From an uncultured Bacilli bacterium (GTDB taxonomy: Bacteria; Bacillota_I; Bacilli_A; RF39; UBA660), in NCBI GenBank assembly GCA_934155185.1, contig CAKPGT010000020.1, positions 1-17,809 of the forward strand: a stretch of DNA of 17,809 bases, in the 5' to 3' direction. Below the pieces are notes generated by a model. That model was not told the DNA's origin and searched no databases. It worked only from the letters and a program-made list of their open reading frames with translations. The position numbers and the translations under genes were made by a program. The stretch's first letter is position 1; each line of letters opens with the position of its first letter. Of this stretch, positions 1 to 7,310 are shown one piece after another.

Positions 1-24
1 AATTGAGGAAACTCAGTTCTTTTT
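1..24 (+). terminator. Rho-independent terminator of a gene left of the window
   Basis: A seven-pair stem (positions 1-7 with 12-18, one G-U pair) closes on a GAAA tetraloop and is followed by CTTTTTG. Read on the plus strand this is a standard intrinsic terminator, so a plus-strand gene probably ends just outside the window and converges on the deacetylase gene. The stem may extend beyond the edge. No U-run can be judged on the minus strand. Confidence 0.6.
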
Positions 25-111
25 GTCGTGATTATAATATCATAAATTTTATAATTTGACAAAACTTAGATAATCATTTATAGACTAATATTGAAAGAAA
101 AAAATCTATTT

Positions 112-864
112 TTAAAAAGGAATAATAAGTCTTAGTATATACTTAAAGTAAGGCATATCACCTGAAATAAATAATCTAGGTATATGATACTTATCATCAC
201 TACTTTTTGCTTTTCTATGTTCCCTATTTGGCCCAAAAGTAAAAGCTAACTTATAATTACTGTTTTCTAAAGCATCTTCTATACCTTTACTTACATGGCC
301 ATACGGGTATGCAAAATACTTTGTATCTAATACAGATTTCATCCTATTAAAATCATTATTTATAGTATCATAATCTAGCAGATAATCGTTTTCATGGTGC
401 AAATCATATGTATGTGAAGCAAATTCTATATTGGGATACTTTATTTTGGATTCATTAATAATGTCCTTATTCATATAAATATCATTACTAGCATCACTGT
501 TAACTCCAATATAAAACACGACAGCGTTAAATCCATACTCCTTAAGCATAGGAAAAGCAAGGTCATAATTTGATTTATAACCATCATCTATTGTAATTAA
601 AACGGACTTTCTAGGTATAGTGCATGTCTTGTTAATAAAGCACTCCATTTGCTTAAGTGTAATAGTATTATAGTGATGTCTCTTTAAATAATCCATCTGG
701 CTTTTAAAGTCTTTCATATTTATTTGCATACCACTAGTAGGCTTTTTAGTAGTAAAGTCATGATATCCTAATACTGCTACTTTTTGTTCTCTATAAAGAG
801 CAAATAAAGCTATCGAAAAAGCCATTAACACAGCAATTATTATAATAATTATTTTCTTTTTCAT
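112..864 (-). CDS. Membrane-anchored polysaccharide deacetylase (NodB homology, CE4)
   Basis: A 250-residue protein with one N-terminal hydrophobic segment (about residues 4-23) that would tether it outside the membrane. The NodB fold is shown by TIDDG at 91-95 (metal-binding and catalytic Asp93/Asp94), SHTYDLHH at 150-157 (zinc ligands His151 and His156), the AYPYG motif at 185-189 and the IPR segment at 228-230. CE4 enzymes remove N-acetyl groups from peptidoglycan or extracellular glycans; the short single-domain form resembles PgaB/IcaB- or Pda-like enzymes, and the substrate cannot be told from sequence. The start has a good site (AAGGTGAT, six bases before ATG). It is last of three minus-strand genes, but a terminator after the preceding small gene partly separates it. 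Confidence 0.88.
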   Translation of the reverse strand: MKKKIIIIIIAVLMAFSIALFALYREQKVAVLGYHDFTTKKPTSGMQINMKDFKSQMDYLKRHHYNTITLKQMECFINKTCTIPRKSVLITIDDGYKSNYDLAFPMLKEYGFNAVVFYIGVNSDASNDIYMNKDIINESKIKYPNIEFASHTYDLHHENDYLLDYDTINNDFNRMKSVLDTKYFAYPYGHVSKGIEDALENSNYKLAFTFGPNREHRKAKSSDDKYHIPRLFISGDMPYFKYILRLIIPF

Positions 865-894
865 TTCAAAATCACCTTATATTAGTTTTTAAAA

Positions 895-919
895 AGCAAA
901 GTTTAATTCCAACTTTGCT
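895..919 (-). terminator. Intrinsic terminator after the small membrane protein
   Basis: A perfect nine-pair stem (895-903 with 911-919) with a seven-base loop. On the minus strand it is followed by a run of U (complement of 891-895 and beyond). It overlaps the stop codon of the 63-residue gene. Read-through would supply the deacetylase 30 bases further on. Confidence 0.7.
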
Positions 920-1109
920 ACTTATTTTTGCTAAAAATATAACCTACTAAGCCTACTATTACTATTATCATTCCAATAATTAGTATTCCGCCGTTTCCAC
1001 CTTTGGAAGATGCAACTTCTTTAGCTATTGATGCAGTATATAAAAAGTCATTAAATCTTATGTTTATCTTATCTAATATACTAAATGTATCATTTACATT
1101 TTGCTGCAT
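918..1109 (-). CDS. Small single-helix membrane protein, unknown function
   Basis: A 63-residue protein with a polar N-terminal half, a glycine-rich hinge (SKGGNGG, about 35-41) and one C-terminal transmembrane helix (about 41-59) ending in SKNK, so it looks tail-anchored. I recognise no family. Translation is well supported: AGGAGG lies six bases before ATG, and the gene begins only 17 bases after the stop of the seven-helix protein upstream, with its own terminator at its end. The pairing suggests that the small protein may be an accessory of the upstream membrane protein, but that is inference. Confidence 0.7.
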   Translation of the reverse strand: MQQNVNDTFSILDKINIRFNDFLYTASIAKEVASSKGGNGGILIIGMIIVIVGLVGYIFSKNK

Positions 1110-1126
1110 GGTTAACCCTCCTATGG

Positions 1127-1807
1127 TTATTTTTTGTTAATGCCCGTTTTTTCAAGTAACTGTATCTTTTTAGAATTTATATACGCTGCATATAGTACTA
1201 AAGTTTCTGTTGATGCAGATAGCAAAACAGACGGATAGTAAGACTGAATTGCAGCTGATAAAGTAGATAGCATAATAAGCATAAATAATGAAGTATAGTT
1301 AGATATTCTAACTTCTTTTATATGTCTAAACATCATAACTAAACTTAATACTTCGCAGAACATAACATAATAATATACTACCTGCACAGCCATTCCAGAA
1401 GAATATATTATTACTCCATCTTTGTTAGTATTATAAACTATTGGTAAAAATGTAACTAATGCCATAAAAACTACCATTACTACAAAAAATATTTTGTTAT
1501 TTGATATTTTAAACTTTTCATACCTTTTTGATATATTATGCACAAACATAGCAAACACAGAGTACCATGATACATAAAGAACTAACATTAGTCTTAATGC
1601 TATATCATTAATTAGTTTATATTTTTGGTAATTCCCACCTAAAAATATACCAGCTGCTTCACATATCAAACTTCCTAAATTAATAAAAGTAAGAATTTTA
1701 AGCATTTTACTTTCAGCACTTTTTTGTTCATCTTTAGAATAAAGCGTAATAATTAAAAATACACAATAAAACAAACTAAAAACTGAAAAGAATATTGTTG
1801 GATTCAT
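1127..1807 (-). CDS. Seven-helix membrane protein resembling a sensor-kinase input domain
   Basis: A 226-residue protein with about seven hydrophobic segments (roughly 2-24, 36-57, 70-92, 104-126, 138-160, 171-193, 194-212) and a short charged tail. The last part (a proline-containing turn, then a helix with SASTETLVLYAAYI) resembles the membrane input module found before histidine-kinase or GGDEF domains in uncultured Bacilli, but the protein stops where the linking coiled coil would begin. No frameshifted kinase domain follows: the next 17 bases lead straight to another gene. It is therefore either a stand-alone sensor or membrane protein or a truncated receptor. AGAGGAG precedes the ATG, and an extended -10 lies 22 bases upstream. 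The family call is tentative; the topology is clear. Confidence 0.6.
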   Translation of the reverse strand: MNPTIFFSVFSLFYCVFLIITLYSKDEQKSAESKMLKILTFINLGSLICEAAGIFLGGNYQKYKLINDIALRLMLVLYVSWYSVFAMFVHNISKRYEKFKISNNKIFFVVMVVFMALVTFLPIVYNTNKDGVIIYSSGMAVQVVYYYVMFCEVLSLVMMFRHIKEVRISNYTSLFMLIMLSTLSAAIQSYYPSVLLSASTETLVLYAAYINSKKIQLLEKTGINKK

Positions 1808-1828
1808 TAAATCAACTCCTCTAACTTA

Positions 1829-1837
1829 ATTATATCA
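1829..1837 (-). promoter_or_regulatory. Extended -10 promoter for the 1807-918 gene pair
   Basis: The minus strand reads TGATATAAT (TATAAT at 1829-1834, TG at 1836-1837), an extended -10 site with no good -35 at 17 bases. Transcription would start near 1822, about 15 bases before the ATG at 1807. Confidence 0.5.
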
Positions 1838-1873
1838 CAAGTGTCAGTTTTAGTTTGTTTTTTTAAATATATT

Positions 1874-3874
1874 TTACATGTGTTTTACATATGAATTTCT
1901 TTTGCACATTTCGTCATCTACATATCTAATTTTAGCATACTTAACATCTATGTTTAGTTTTCCTACATTGAATTTAAGATATTTTGATATTTCAACTATA
2001 TGTTCGTATATTTTATTAACTAGTTCTTCTTTACTACAACTTATCTTATCCTCATCAAACAAGATATCAATATTATAGTCATAGATTCCATCTGTTGAAA
2101 CCTCAATGTTAGAATCTAAAACACCATCATAAAGAGTTGATGAATCCTCTATTTTAAGTGCAGTTAAATTATTCTTATTATTTTTAGTTCTTGGAATTTC
2201 TTTTCTTATCTTGTAATCTGTTGGCCTATGAAATTCTTGAACATTATCATTTACTAGTTTTTCTATCTCTAATAATGTTTGAGATACGTTGTCATAGTTC
2301 TCTAAAACTATATGTGCACTAGGCGTTTCTCCCTCGTTCTTACTATATTTAGGTATTACTATACATTGTTTAACACTTGGATGTCTCATTATAGCTTTAA
2401 CTATTTCATCTGGTGAGAACGTAAATGACTTTCTAGTAATTACGTTTTTAATTCTTCCATGATAATAGAAAAAGTCGTCTTCATCTCTACTTATCATATC
2501 ACCCATATGAACATATATTTTTCCATCACTATGTTTTACAAAGACTTTATCAGTTTCAGCTTTACTATTACCTGCATAACCTAATGTAACACCTGGACCA
2601 GTAAGGCATAATTCACCAGCCTTATTAGGCTCAGTTATAATTTCTTTAGTTTCAGGGTTAATTATAATAGCCCTAGTTTCTCCTGACAATTTTCCGATTG
2701 AACCAATTCTGTGTCTACCAGGAGCGTTAGTCATTGTAACTGCGCTCATTTCAGTAGAACCATATCCCTGGTATGCAACTGAATTACCACCATTTTCTTT
2801 TATATAATCATTCATTTTAAGCTCGACATCATCAAATCCATCACCACCAAAGACAATCATTTCAGCTCTACTCATATCAGTAGGACGCTTTATTAGCTCT
2901 CTAGCATGAGATGGTGTTGTAAATGCATAATGAGGTTTATATTTTCTAAATAAGTCATATAAGTTTTTTGGTTCCATTTCTGCTATCATTACTGTCTTAA
3001 CATTATTGCAAAAGAATAGATGATTAGTTGTTATCCCATATGAAACAAATTCAGGTATTGTTTGTACAGCGGTTTTTCCTTTTTCCCATATTATTCCATC
3101 TTTTTCATAATTTCTTGGTATACAATTAATGTTTTCATTCGACATCATTACAGCTTTAGGAACATTTGAAGTACCACTCGTATGAGCATATGCACAAACA
3201 GAATTTGGTATATAAGGGGCCTCAAAAACGATTGCATCCTTTCCATTTCTGATAAAATCATTCCATTTAATTTCATTTTCTATTACTACAGTATCTGTAT
3301 TTTTCATTTGCTTTCCCGCTAATTGTTTTAAATAGTCCGGAAATGATTCTATAGGTGATGCTGAAATTACCTTAATTTTTGTACCATCAGTTACAGCTTT
3401 CACATTTTTTCTTATTACATTTGGCACACCATCTACATCATTTTTATTAATACCACCATCATCTAATATAAATATATATTTTGAACCGAGTTCATCAATG
3501 TAGTATTCCATTTCTTCTTTAGTTATATTTGGATAAATATAACTTGGCACAGCACCTATCTTACTTAGTGCATAGTCTATGTAAAATGTCTCTGGAGTAT
3601 TAGACTGACATATAGTTACAATATCTCCTCTTTTTACGCCAAGTGCTACTAATGCTTTAGCTACTTTATTTATCATATTATTCATTTTTATGTTAGATAT
3701 TTTAACATCTGGATAATTTCTATCAAAGAATTCATCTTTCTTAGATTCCATTCCTTTAGGTACTGGAAGTGTATATATCATATTAGTTGTAACTGGAAAT
3801 AATGATAAATTATCTATGAAATACCTATATTTTGTTTTATTAATATTCATTATGTTTTCTCTATATCTTTCCAT
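1874..3874 (-). CDS. AMP-forming acyl-CoA synthetase / acyl-AMP ligase family protein
   Basis: A 666-residue member of the ANL adenylating superfamily, which activates a carboxylate with ATP and passes the acyl-adenylate to CoA, a carrier protein or another acceptor. Visible motifs: phosphate-binding loop HTSGTSNVPKA at 231-241, YGSTE at 371-375, MGD at 457-459, GR at 473-474, and IPRT at 560-563 followed by the likely catalytic Lys567. The N-terminal 230 residues match the usual FadD-like layout. Residues of about 575-666 extend past the normal end of the family; this tail is acidic, then basic, and I cannot assign it. The substrate is unknown. No acyl carrier protein gene is adjacent. ATG at 3874 has AGGAGG nine bases upstream, better than the Met at residue 9. 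A leader of about 120 bases precedes it. Confidence 0.85.
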   Translation of the reverse strand: MERYRENIMNINKTKYRYFIDNLSLFPVTTNMIYTLPVPKGMESKKDEFFDRNYPDVKISNIKMNNMINKVAKALVALGVKRGDIVTICQSNTPETFYIDYALSKIGAVPSYIYPNITKEEMEYYIDELGSKYIFILDDGGINKNDVDGVPNVIRKNVKAVTDGTKIKVISASPIESFPDYLKQLAGKQMKNTDTVVIENEIKWNDFIRNGKDAIVFEAPYIPNSVCAYAHTSGTSNVPKAVMMSNENINCIPRNYEKDGIIWEKGKTAVQTIPEFVSYGITTNHLFFCNNVKTVMIAEMEPKNLYDLFRKYKPHYAFTTPSHARELIKRPTDMSRAEMIVFGGDGFDDVELKMNDYIKENGGNSVAYQGYGSTEMSAVTMTNAPGRHRIGSIGKLSGETRAIIINPETKEIITEPNKAGELCLTGPGVTLGYAGNSKAETDKVFVKHSDGKIYVHMGDMISRDEDDFFYYHGRIKNVITRKSFTFSPDEIVKAIMRHPSVKQCIVIPKYSKNEGETPSAHIVLENYDNVSQTLLEIEKLVNDNVQEFHRPTDYKIRKEIPRTKNNKNNLTALKIEDSSTLYDGVLDSNIEVSTDGIYDYNIDILFDEDKISCSKEELVNKIYEHIVEISKYLKFNVGKLNIDVKYAKIRYVDDEMCKRNSYVKHM

Positions 3875-3904
3875 ACTATAAATCCTCCTATTTTTAGTTG
3901 AGCA

Positions 3905-3939
3905 TCAAAAAAGGGTTAATTTTGCAAACTAACCCTTTT
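3905..3939 (-). terminator. Intrinsic terminator in the acyl ligase leader / after ligA
   Basis: A perfect ten-pair stem (3909-3918 with 3930-3939), 11-base loop, and on the minus strand a run of six U. It lies 89 bases after the ligA stop and only 31 bases before the acyl ligase ATG. It can be read as the ligA terminator, or as an attenuator of the acyl ligase, because a promoter-like site sits upstream of it at 4004-4031. Confidence 0.8.
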
Positions 3940-3940
3940 A

Positions 3941-3987
3941 GCTTGCCCACATAATTCAATAATTTGTTCCTGTACAAGCAAACAAAT
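3941..3987 (-). promoter_or_regulatory. Possible H-type RNA pseudoknot directly before the terminator
   Basis: On the minus-strand transcript, stem 1 is seven pairs (3981-3987 with 3962-3968) and closes a 12-base loop. Five bases of that loop, GCUUG (3979-3975), are complementary to CAAGC (3945-3941), which ends one base before the terminator stem. Loop lengths of 1, 6 and 16 bases suit a classical pseudoknot. It matches no riboswitch class I know. The pairing is seen; the function is inferred. Confidence 0.35.
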
Positions 3988-4003
3988 ATAAAATGTAGGT
4001 AAT

Positions 4004-4031
4004 ATATTACTCATTTTATTTAATTTGTCAA
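4004..4031 (-). promoter_or_regulatory. Candidate promoter for the acyl ligase leader
   Basis: A consensus -35 TTGACA (4026-4031) overlaps the ligA TGA stop codon, and TAATAT (4004-4009) follows after 16 bases. An alternative TATATT at 4001-4006 has a 19-base spacer. Transcription would start near 3997, giving a leader of about 120 bases that contains the pseudoknot and the terminator. Confidence 0.5.
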
Positions 4032-6010
4032 GCTTTAATCAAATCTTCTATATCTTCTTCTTTATATATTTTAATATTTAGTGATAGTGCTTTATCGTAT
4101 TTACTACCAGGTTTATCGCCTACTATTACACCGGAAGTTTTTTTAGTGACACTACTTGTTACTTTAGCGCCCAAATCTTCTAGCATCTTAGTTAATTCTT
4201 CTCTCTTATATTTTTGGAGTGTACCAGTAAGTACAAATGTCATACCCTCTAACTTACTATTAACACTTGTTGATATGTATTCAAAATTCATACCTAAATC
4301 TTTTAATTCATTAATTAACTTAATATTACTATCATTGTCAAAATACTTTCTAACACTTTTAGCTATTATTTCACCAACATCATTTATATTAGTTAATTCT
4401 TCTAGCTCAGCATTAATAATACCATCCATGTTTTTATATTTTCTAGCTAACACTTTAGCAGTCTTCTTTCCAACATGTCTTATTCCTAAAGCAAATAATA
4501 CTTTTTCTAGTGAATTTTTCTTAGAGTTTTCAATACTTGTAAGGAGGTTACTAACACTTTTTTCACCAAATCCTTCAAGTTCTATTAAATCTTCTTTATG
4601 ATTTTTTAACAGATATATATCAGGTATCGTCTTAATAAATCCCATATTATAAAAATCTTCTATTATTCTTTCGCCAAGACCGTCAATGTTCATGGTATCT
4701 CTTGATACAAAGTGTATTAAGCCTTCTATCTTTCTTGCTGGACATAAATGATTTTTACAAAAATAGTTAGCTTCATCTTTAACTAAATTAGACCCACACA
4801 TAGGGCAGTTTTGAATCATATTAAATGGTATTTCTGTCCCATTTCTTCTTTCTTTTTTTACACAAACAACTTCAGGTATTACATCCCCTGCTTTTCTAAT
4901 CGATATTATATCACCAACTCTAATGTCTTTATCTAAGCAATAATCTTCATTATGTAAGGTTGCTTTAGATACTATAGAGCCTGCAACATGAACTGGGTCA
5001 AAAATAGCATTAGGAGTTATCTTGCCTGTTCTACCTACAGTAAATTTTATTTCTTTTAAGGTAGTTAATACTTCTTCTGCTGGAAATTTATAGGCTATAC
5101 CCCATCTTGGAACTCTCTGGGTAAATCCTAATTTAGCTTCATCATCTAAACTATTAACCTTTAATACAACACCATCTATTTCAAAAGGAAGCCATTTTCT
5201 TTTATTTGATAAATCATCTATGTATGAAATAATGTCTTTTACATCTTTTGCAATCCCATTTAATTTATAGTTAGTTGCAAATCCTAGCTTCCTTAGAAAA
5301 TCTAGTGATTCACTTTGAGTTTTAATACCATATTTATCTGGATTAGGTAAAAAGTATGCCATAAAATCCAAATTTCTTTTAGCAGCTATTTTGCTATCTA
5401 ATTGTCTTACTGACCCCGCTGCTGCATTTCTTGGATTAGCAAATAAATTTTCGCCATTTCTTTTTCTTTCTAAATTACACTTTTCAAAGGAGCTTTTACT
5501 CATGTATATTTCTCCTCTAACTTCTATGTTAAGTGGCTTATTAAGCTTTAATGGAACAGACTTTATGGTTTTAACATTATGAGTAATATTTTCACCAATA
5601 AGTCCATCACCCCTAGTTGCTGCTCTAACTAAAATACCGTTTTCATATAGTAAAGAGCCTGATAACCCATCCATCTTTGGTTCTAATGTATATGTTGCAG
5701 CCGGGCATGTCTTTCTAATTCTTTCATCAAAAGTTACTATTTCATCTTCATTAAATATATCATCAAATGAAAGCATTGGTGTTTCATGAGTAACTTTTTC
5801 AAATTTATCAACAACTTTGCCACCTACTCTTATAGTTGGTGAGTCTTCTCTTTTTAGCTCTGGATATTTCTCTTCTAATCTTAATAATTCATTATAATAA
5901 TCATCATATTCCTGATCCGTTATAGTGGGATTATCATTAACATAATACTCAAAACTTGCTTTATTAATTTTTTCTATTAATTCATCTATTCTATTTTTTA
6001 TATTATCCAT
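4028..6010 (-). CDS. ligA: NAD-dependent DNA ligase LigA
   Basis: A 660-residue, full-length bacterial DNA ligase that seals nicks in replication and repair using NAD+. The order of domains is complete: N-terminal Ia and adenylation domain with EPKMDG and the AMP-accepting Lys112, the RGD/GE motif near 133-140, the EIDGVV motif near 277-282, an OB fold, a four-cysteine zinc finger (Cys402, Cys405, Cys418, Cys423), a helix-hairpin-helix region (about 430-580) and a C-terminal BRCT domain (about 585-660). GGTGAT lies three bases before ATG. It ends in TGA, which shows that TGA is a stop codon in this genome. In many Bacilli ligA follows pcrA; here it follows recA, in the same direction but behind a terminator. 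Confidence 0.97.
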   Translation of the reverse strand: MDNIKNRIDELIEKINKASFEYYVNDNPTITDQEYDDYYNELLRLEEKYPELKREDSPTIRVGGKVVDKFEKVTHETPMLSFDDIFNEDEIVTFDERIRKTCPAATYTLEPKMDGLSGSLLYENGILVRAATRGDGLIGENITHNVKTIKSVPLKLNKPLNIEVRGEIYMSKSSFEKCNLERKRNGENLFANPRNAAAGSVRQLDSKIAAKRNLDFMAYFLPNPDKYGIKTQSESLDFLRKLGFATNYKLNGIAKDVKDIISYIDDLSNKRKWLPFEIDGVVLKVNSLDDEAKLGFTQRVPRWGIAYKFPAEEVLTTLKEIKFTVGRTGKITPNAIFDPVHVAGSIVSKATLHNEDYCLDKDIRVGDIISIRKAGDVIPEVVCVKKERRNGTEIPFNMIQNCPMCGSNLVKDEANYFCKNHLCPARKIEGLIHFVSRDTMNIDGLGERIIEDFYNMGFIKTIPDIYLLKNHKEDLIELEGFGEKSVSNLLTSIENSKKNSLEKVLFALGIRHVGKKTAKVLARKYKNMDGIINAELEELTNINDVGEIIAKSVRKYFDNDSNIKLINELKDLGMNFEYISTSVNSKLEGMTFVLTGTLQKYKREELTKMLEDLGAKVTSSVTKKTSGVIVGDKPGSKYDKALSLNIKIYKEEDIEDLIKA

Positions 6011-6025
6011 TTTATCACCATAATA

Positions 6026-6034
6026 ATTGTATCA
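6026..6034 (-). promoter_or_regulatory. Extended -10 promoter of ligA
   Basis: The minus strand reads TGATACAAT (TACAAT at 6026-6031, TG at 6033-6034) with no good -35. Transcription would start near 6019, leaving a very short leader with GGTGAT before the ATG at 6010. Confidence 0.45.
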
Positions 6035-6066
6035 AATTTTTTCCCAAAAGTCTTGCATATATGAAA

Positions 6067-6098
6067 CATTCCGTGGAATTTTTCCTTTTCATTCCGTG
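6067..6098. repeat. Direct repeat CATTCCGTG between recA and ligA
   Basis: CATTCCGTG occurs at 6067-6075 and 6090-6098, a spacing of 23 bases (about two helical turns). The first copy sits in an imperfect palindrome, ATTCCGTGGAAT (6068-6079). It lies between the recA terminator and the ligA -10, so it could be an operator, but no known binding motif fits. Confidence 0.4.
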
Positions 6099-6114
6099 AC
6101 TTTTATATGACTAT

Positions 6115-6145
6115 TTAAAAAAGTAGTACATAATTAGCACTACTT
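6115..6145 (-). terminator. Intrinsic terminator of recA
   Basis: A seven-pair stem (6121-6127 with 6139-6145) overlaps the recA TAG stop codon and is followed on the minus strand by a run of six U. It separates recA from ligA. Confidence 0.7.
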
Positions 6146-7162
6146 AGTCTCCTTCTTTTTATCCTTTTTTAAAATGCCATGGCTTTCGCGAACCTTTAAT
6201 TCTATTTCGTCCTTTAACTTAGGATTATCCCTTAAAAATTGCTTAGCATTTTCTTTTCCTTGACCTATCTTTTCTCCCTTATAAGAATACCATGCACCAC
6301 TTTTATCTACTATACCTATATCTGATGCTAAATCAAGTATTTCAGCTTCCCTTGATACTCCCTTACCATACATAATTTCAACTGCTGCAGTCTTAAATGG
6401 TGGAGCCACTTTATTTTTTACAACTTTAACATTAGTCTTATTACCTATTATATTATCTCCATTTTTTATTTGCTCACCACGCCTTACATCAAGTCTTATT
6501 GTTGAATAAAACTTTAAAGCTCTACCACCTGGTGTAGTTTCTGGATTACCAAACATAACGCCAACTTTTTCTCTTAATTGATTTATAAATATAGCGATTG
6601 TGTTAGTTTTATTTATAGTTCCTGATAATTTTCTAAGTGCTTGGCTCATTAGCCTTGCTTGAAGTCCAACATGGGAATCACCCATTTCTCCTTCTATTTC
6701 TGCTTGAGGTACTAATGCCGCAACTGAATCTATTACAACTATACTAATAGCTTCACTTCTAACTAATGCTTCACATATTTCTAATGCTTGTTCACCAGTA
6801 TCTGGCTGTGATAATAATAAATCATTAATGTCTACTCCTAAATTTTTAGCATATACTGGGTCTAATGCATGCTCTGCATCTATAAACGCTGCCTTTCCTC
6901 CTGCTTTTTGCACTTCTGCTATAGCCTGAAGAGCAAACGTAGTTTTACCAGATGATTCTGGTCCAAATATTTCTATTATTCTTCCCTTTGGATATCCACC
7001 AACTCCTAAAGCTATGTCGAGTGTAAGTGAACCACTAGAACAAACATCAATCTCATTATGAGTTTCTTCACCAAGGCGCATTACAGAACCCTTTCCAAAT
7101 TGTTTTTCTATATCCGCTAAAACCTGCTCTAAAGTCTTATCTTTATCGGCCATCTTTGCCAT
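6140..7162 (-). CDS. recA: Recombinase RecA
   Basis: A 340-residue RecA: the ATP-dependent strand-exchange protein that also triggers LexA self-cleavage in the SOS response. Walker A GPESSGKT is at 67-74, and the sequence follows the family throughout. The C-terminal tail (KKDKKKETK) is basic rather than the usual acidic tail. ATG at 7162 has GGAGG eight bases upstream, a better fit than the second Met at residue 4. It is transcribed alone, from an SOS-boxed promoter to its own terminator. cinA, the usual partner between pgsA and recA, is absent. Confidence 0.98.
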   Translation of the reverse strand: MAKMADKDKTLEQVLADIEKQFGKGSVMRLGEETHNEIDVCSSGSLTLDIALGVGGYPKGRIIEIFGPESSGKTTFALQAIAEVQKAGGKAAFIDAEHALDPVYAKNLGVDINDLLLSQPDTGEQALEICEALVRSEAISIVVIDSVAALVPQAEIEGEMGDSHVGLQARLMSQALRKLSGTINKTNTIAIFINQLREKVGVMFGNPETTPGGRALKFYSTIRLDVRRGEQIKNGDNIIGNKTNVKVVKNKVAPPFKTAAVEIMYGKGVSREAEILDLASDIGIVDKSGAWYSYKGEKIGQGKENAKQFLRDNPKLKDEIELKVRESHGILKKDKKKETK

Positions 7163-7194
7163 TTATTTATCCTCCAATCTTTAATTACAATACC

Positions 7195-7223
7195 ATTATA
7201 AACGATAAAAAAAGAAAAAGCAA
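7195..7223 (-). promoter_or_regulatory. recA sigma-A promoter
   Basis: On the minus strand, -35 TTGCTT (7218-7223) and -10 TATAAT (7195-7200) are separated by exactly 17 bases. Transcription would start near 7188, about 26 bases before the recA ATG. Confidence 0.85.
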
Positions 7224-7232
7224 GTACTTTTT

Positions 7233-7246
7233 CGAACAAATGTTTC
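7233..7246. promoter_or_regulatory. LexA (DinR) SOS box of recA
   Basis: CGAACAAATGTTTC matches the Gram-positive LexA consensus CGAACRNRYGTTYC at every defined position. It lies ten bases upstream of the recA -35, so recA should be induced by DNA damage, and a LexA gene is expected elsewhere in the genome. Confidence 0.88.
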
Positions 7247-7271
7247 GGATAAATTGCGCACTTTTTTATGC

Positions 7272-7308
7272 AAAAATTAAAAAATTCCCTAGCAAAAGAG
7301 AATTTTTT
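7272..7308 (-). terminator. Intrinsic terminator of pgsA
   Basis: A stem of about 12 pairs including one G-U (7279-7290 with 7297-7308), six-base loop, then a long U-rich run on the minus strand. It begins just after the pgsA stop and ends the gpsB-rnpB-rodZ-pgsA region before the recA promoter. Confidence 0.8.
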
Positions 7309-7310
7309 GT

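Noticed and set aside
1873..1894. Near-identical 11-base tandem pair TTTTACATGTG/TTTTACATATG at the end of the acyl ligase
   Set aside because: It is coding sequence plus the stop codon in AT-rich DNA; too short to call a site or terminator.
3875..4000. T-box or preQ1 riboswitch before the acyl ligase
   Set aside because: No T-box consensus or specifier-type stem is present, the leader is too short for a T-box, and the preQ1 loop and A-rich tail sequences do not match.
4146..4601. Long open frame on the plus strand within ligA
   Set aside because: It is fully antisense to well-supported ligA coding sequence, has no ribosome site or family likeness, and reflects codon composition.
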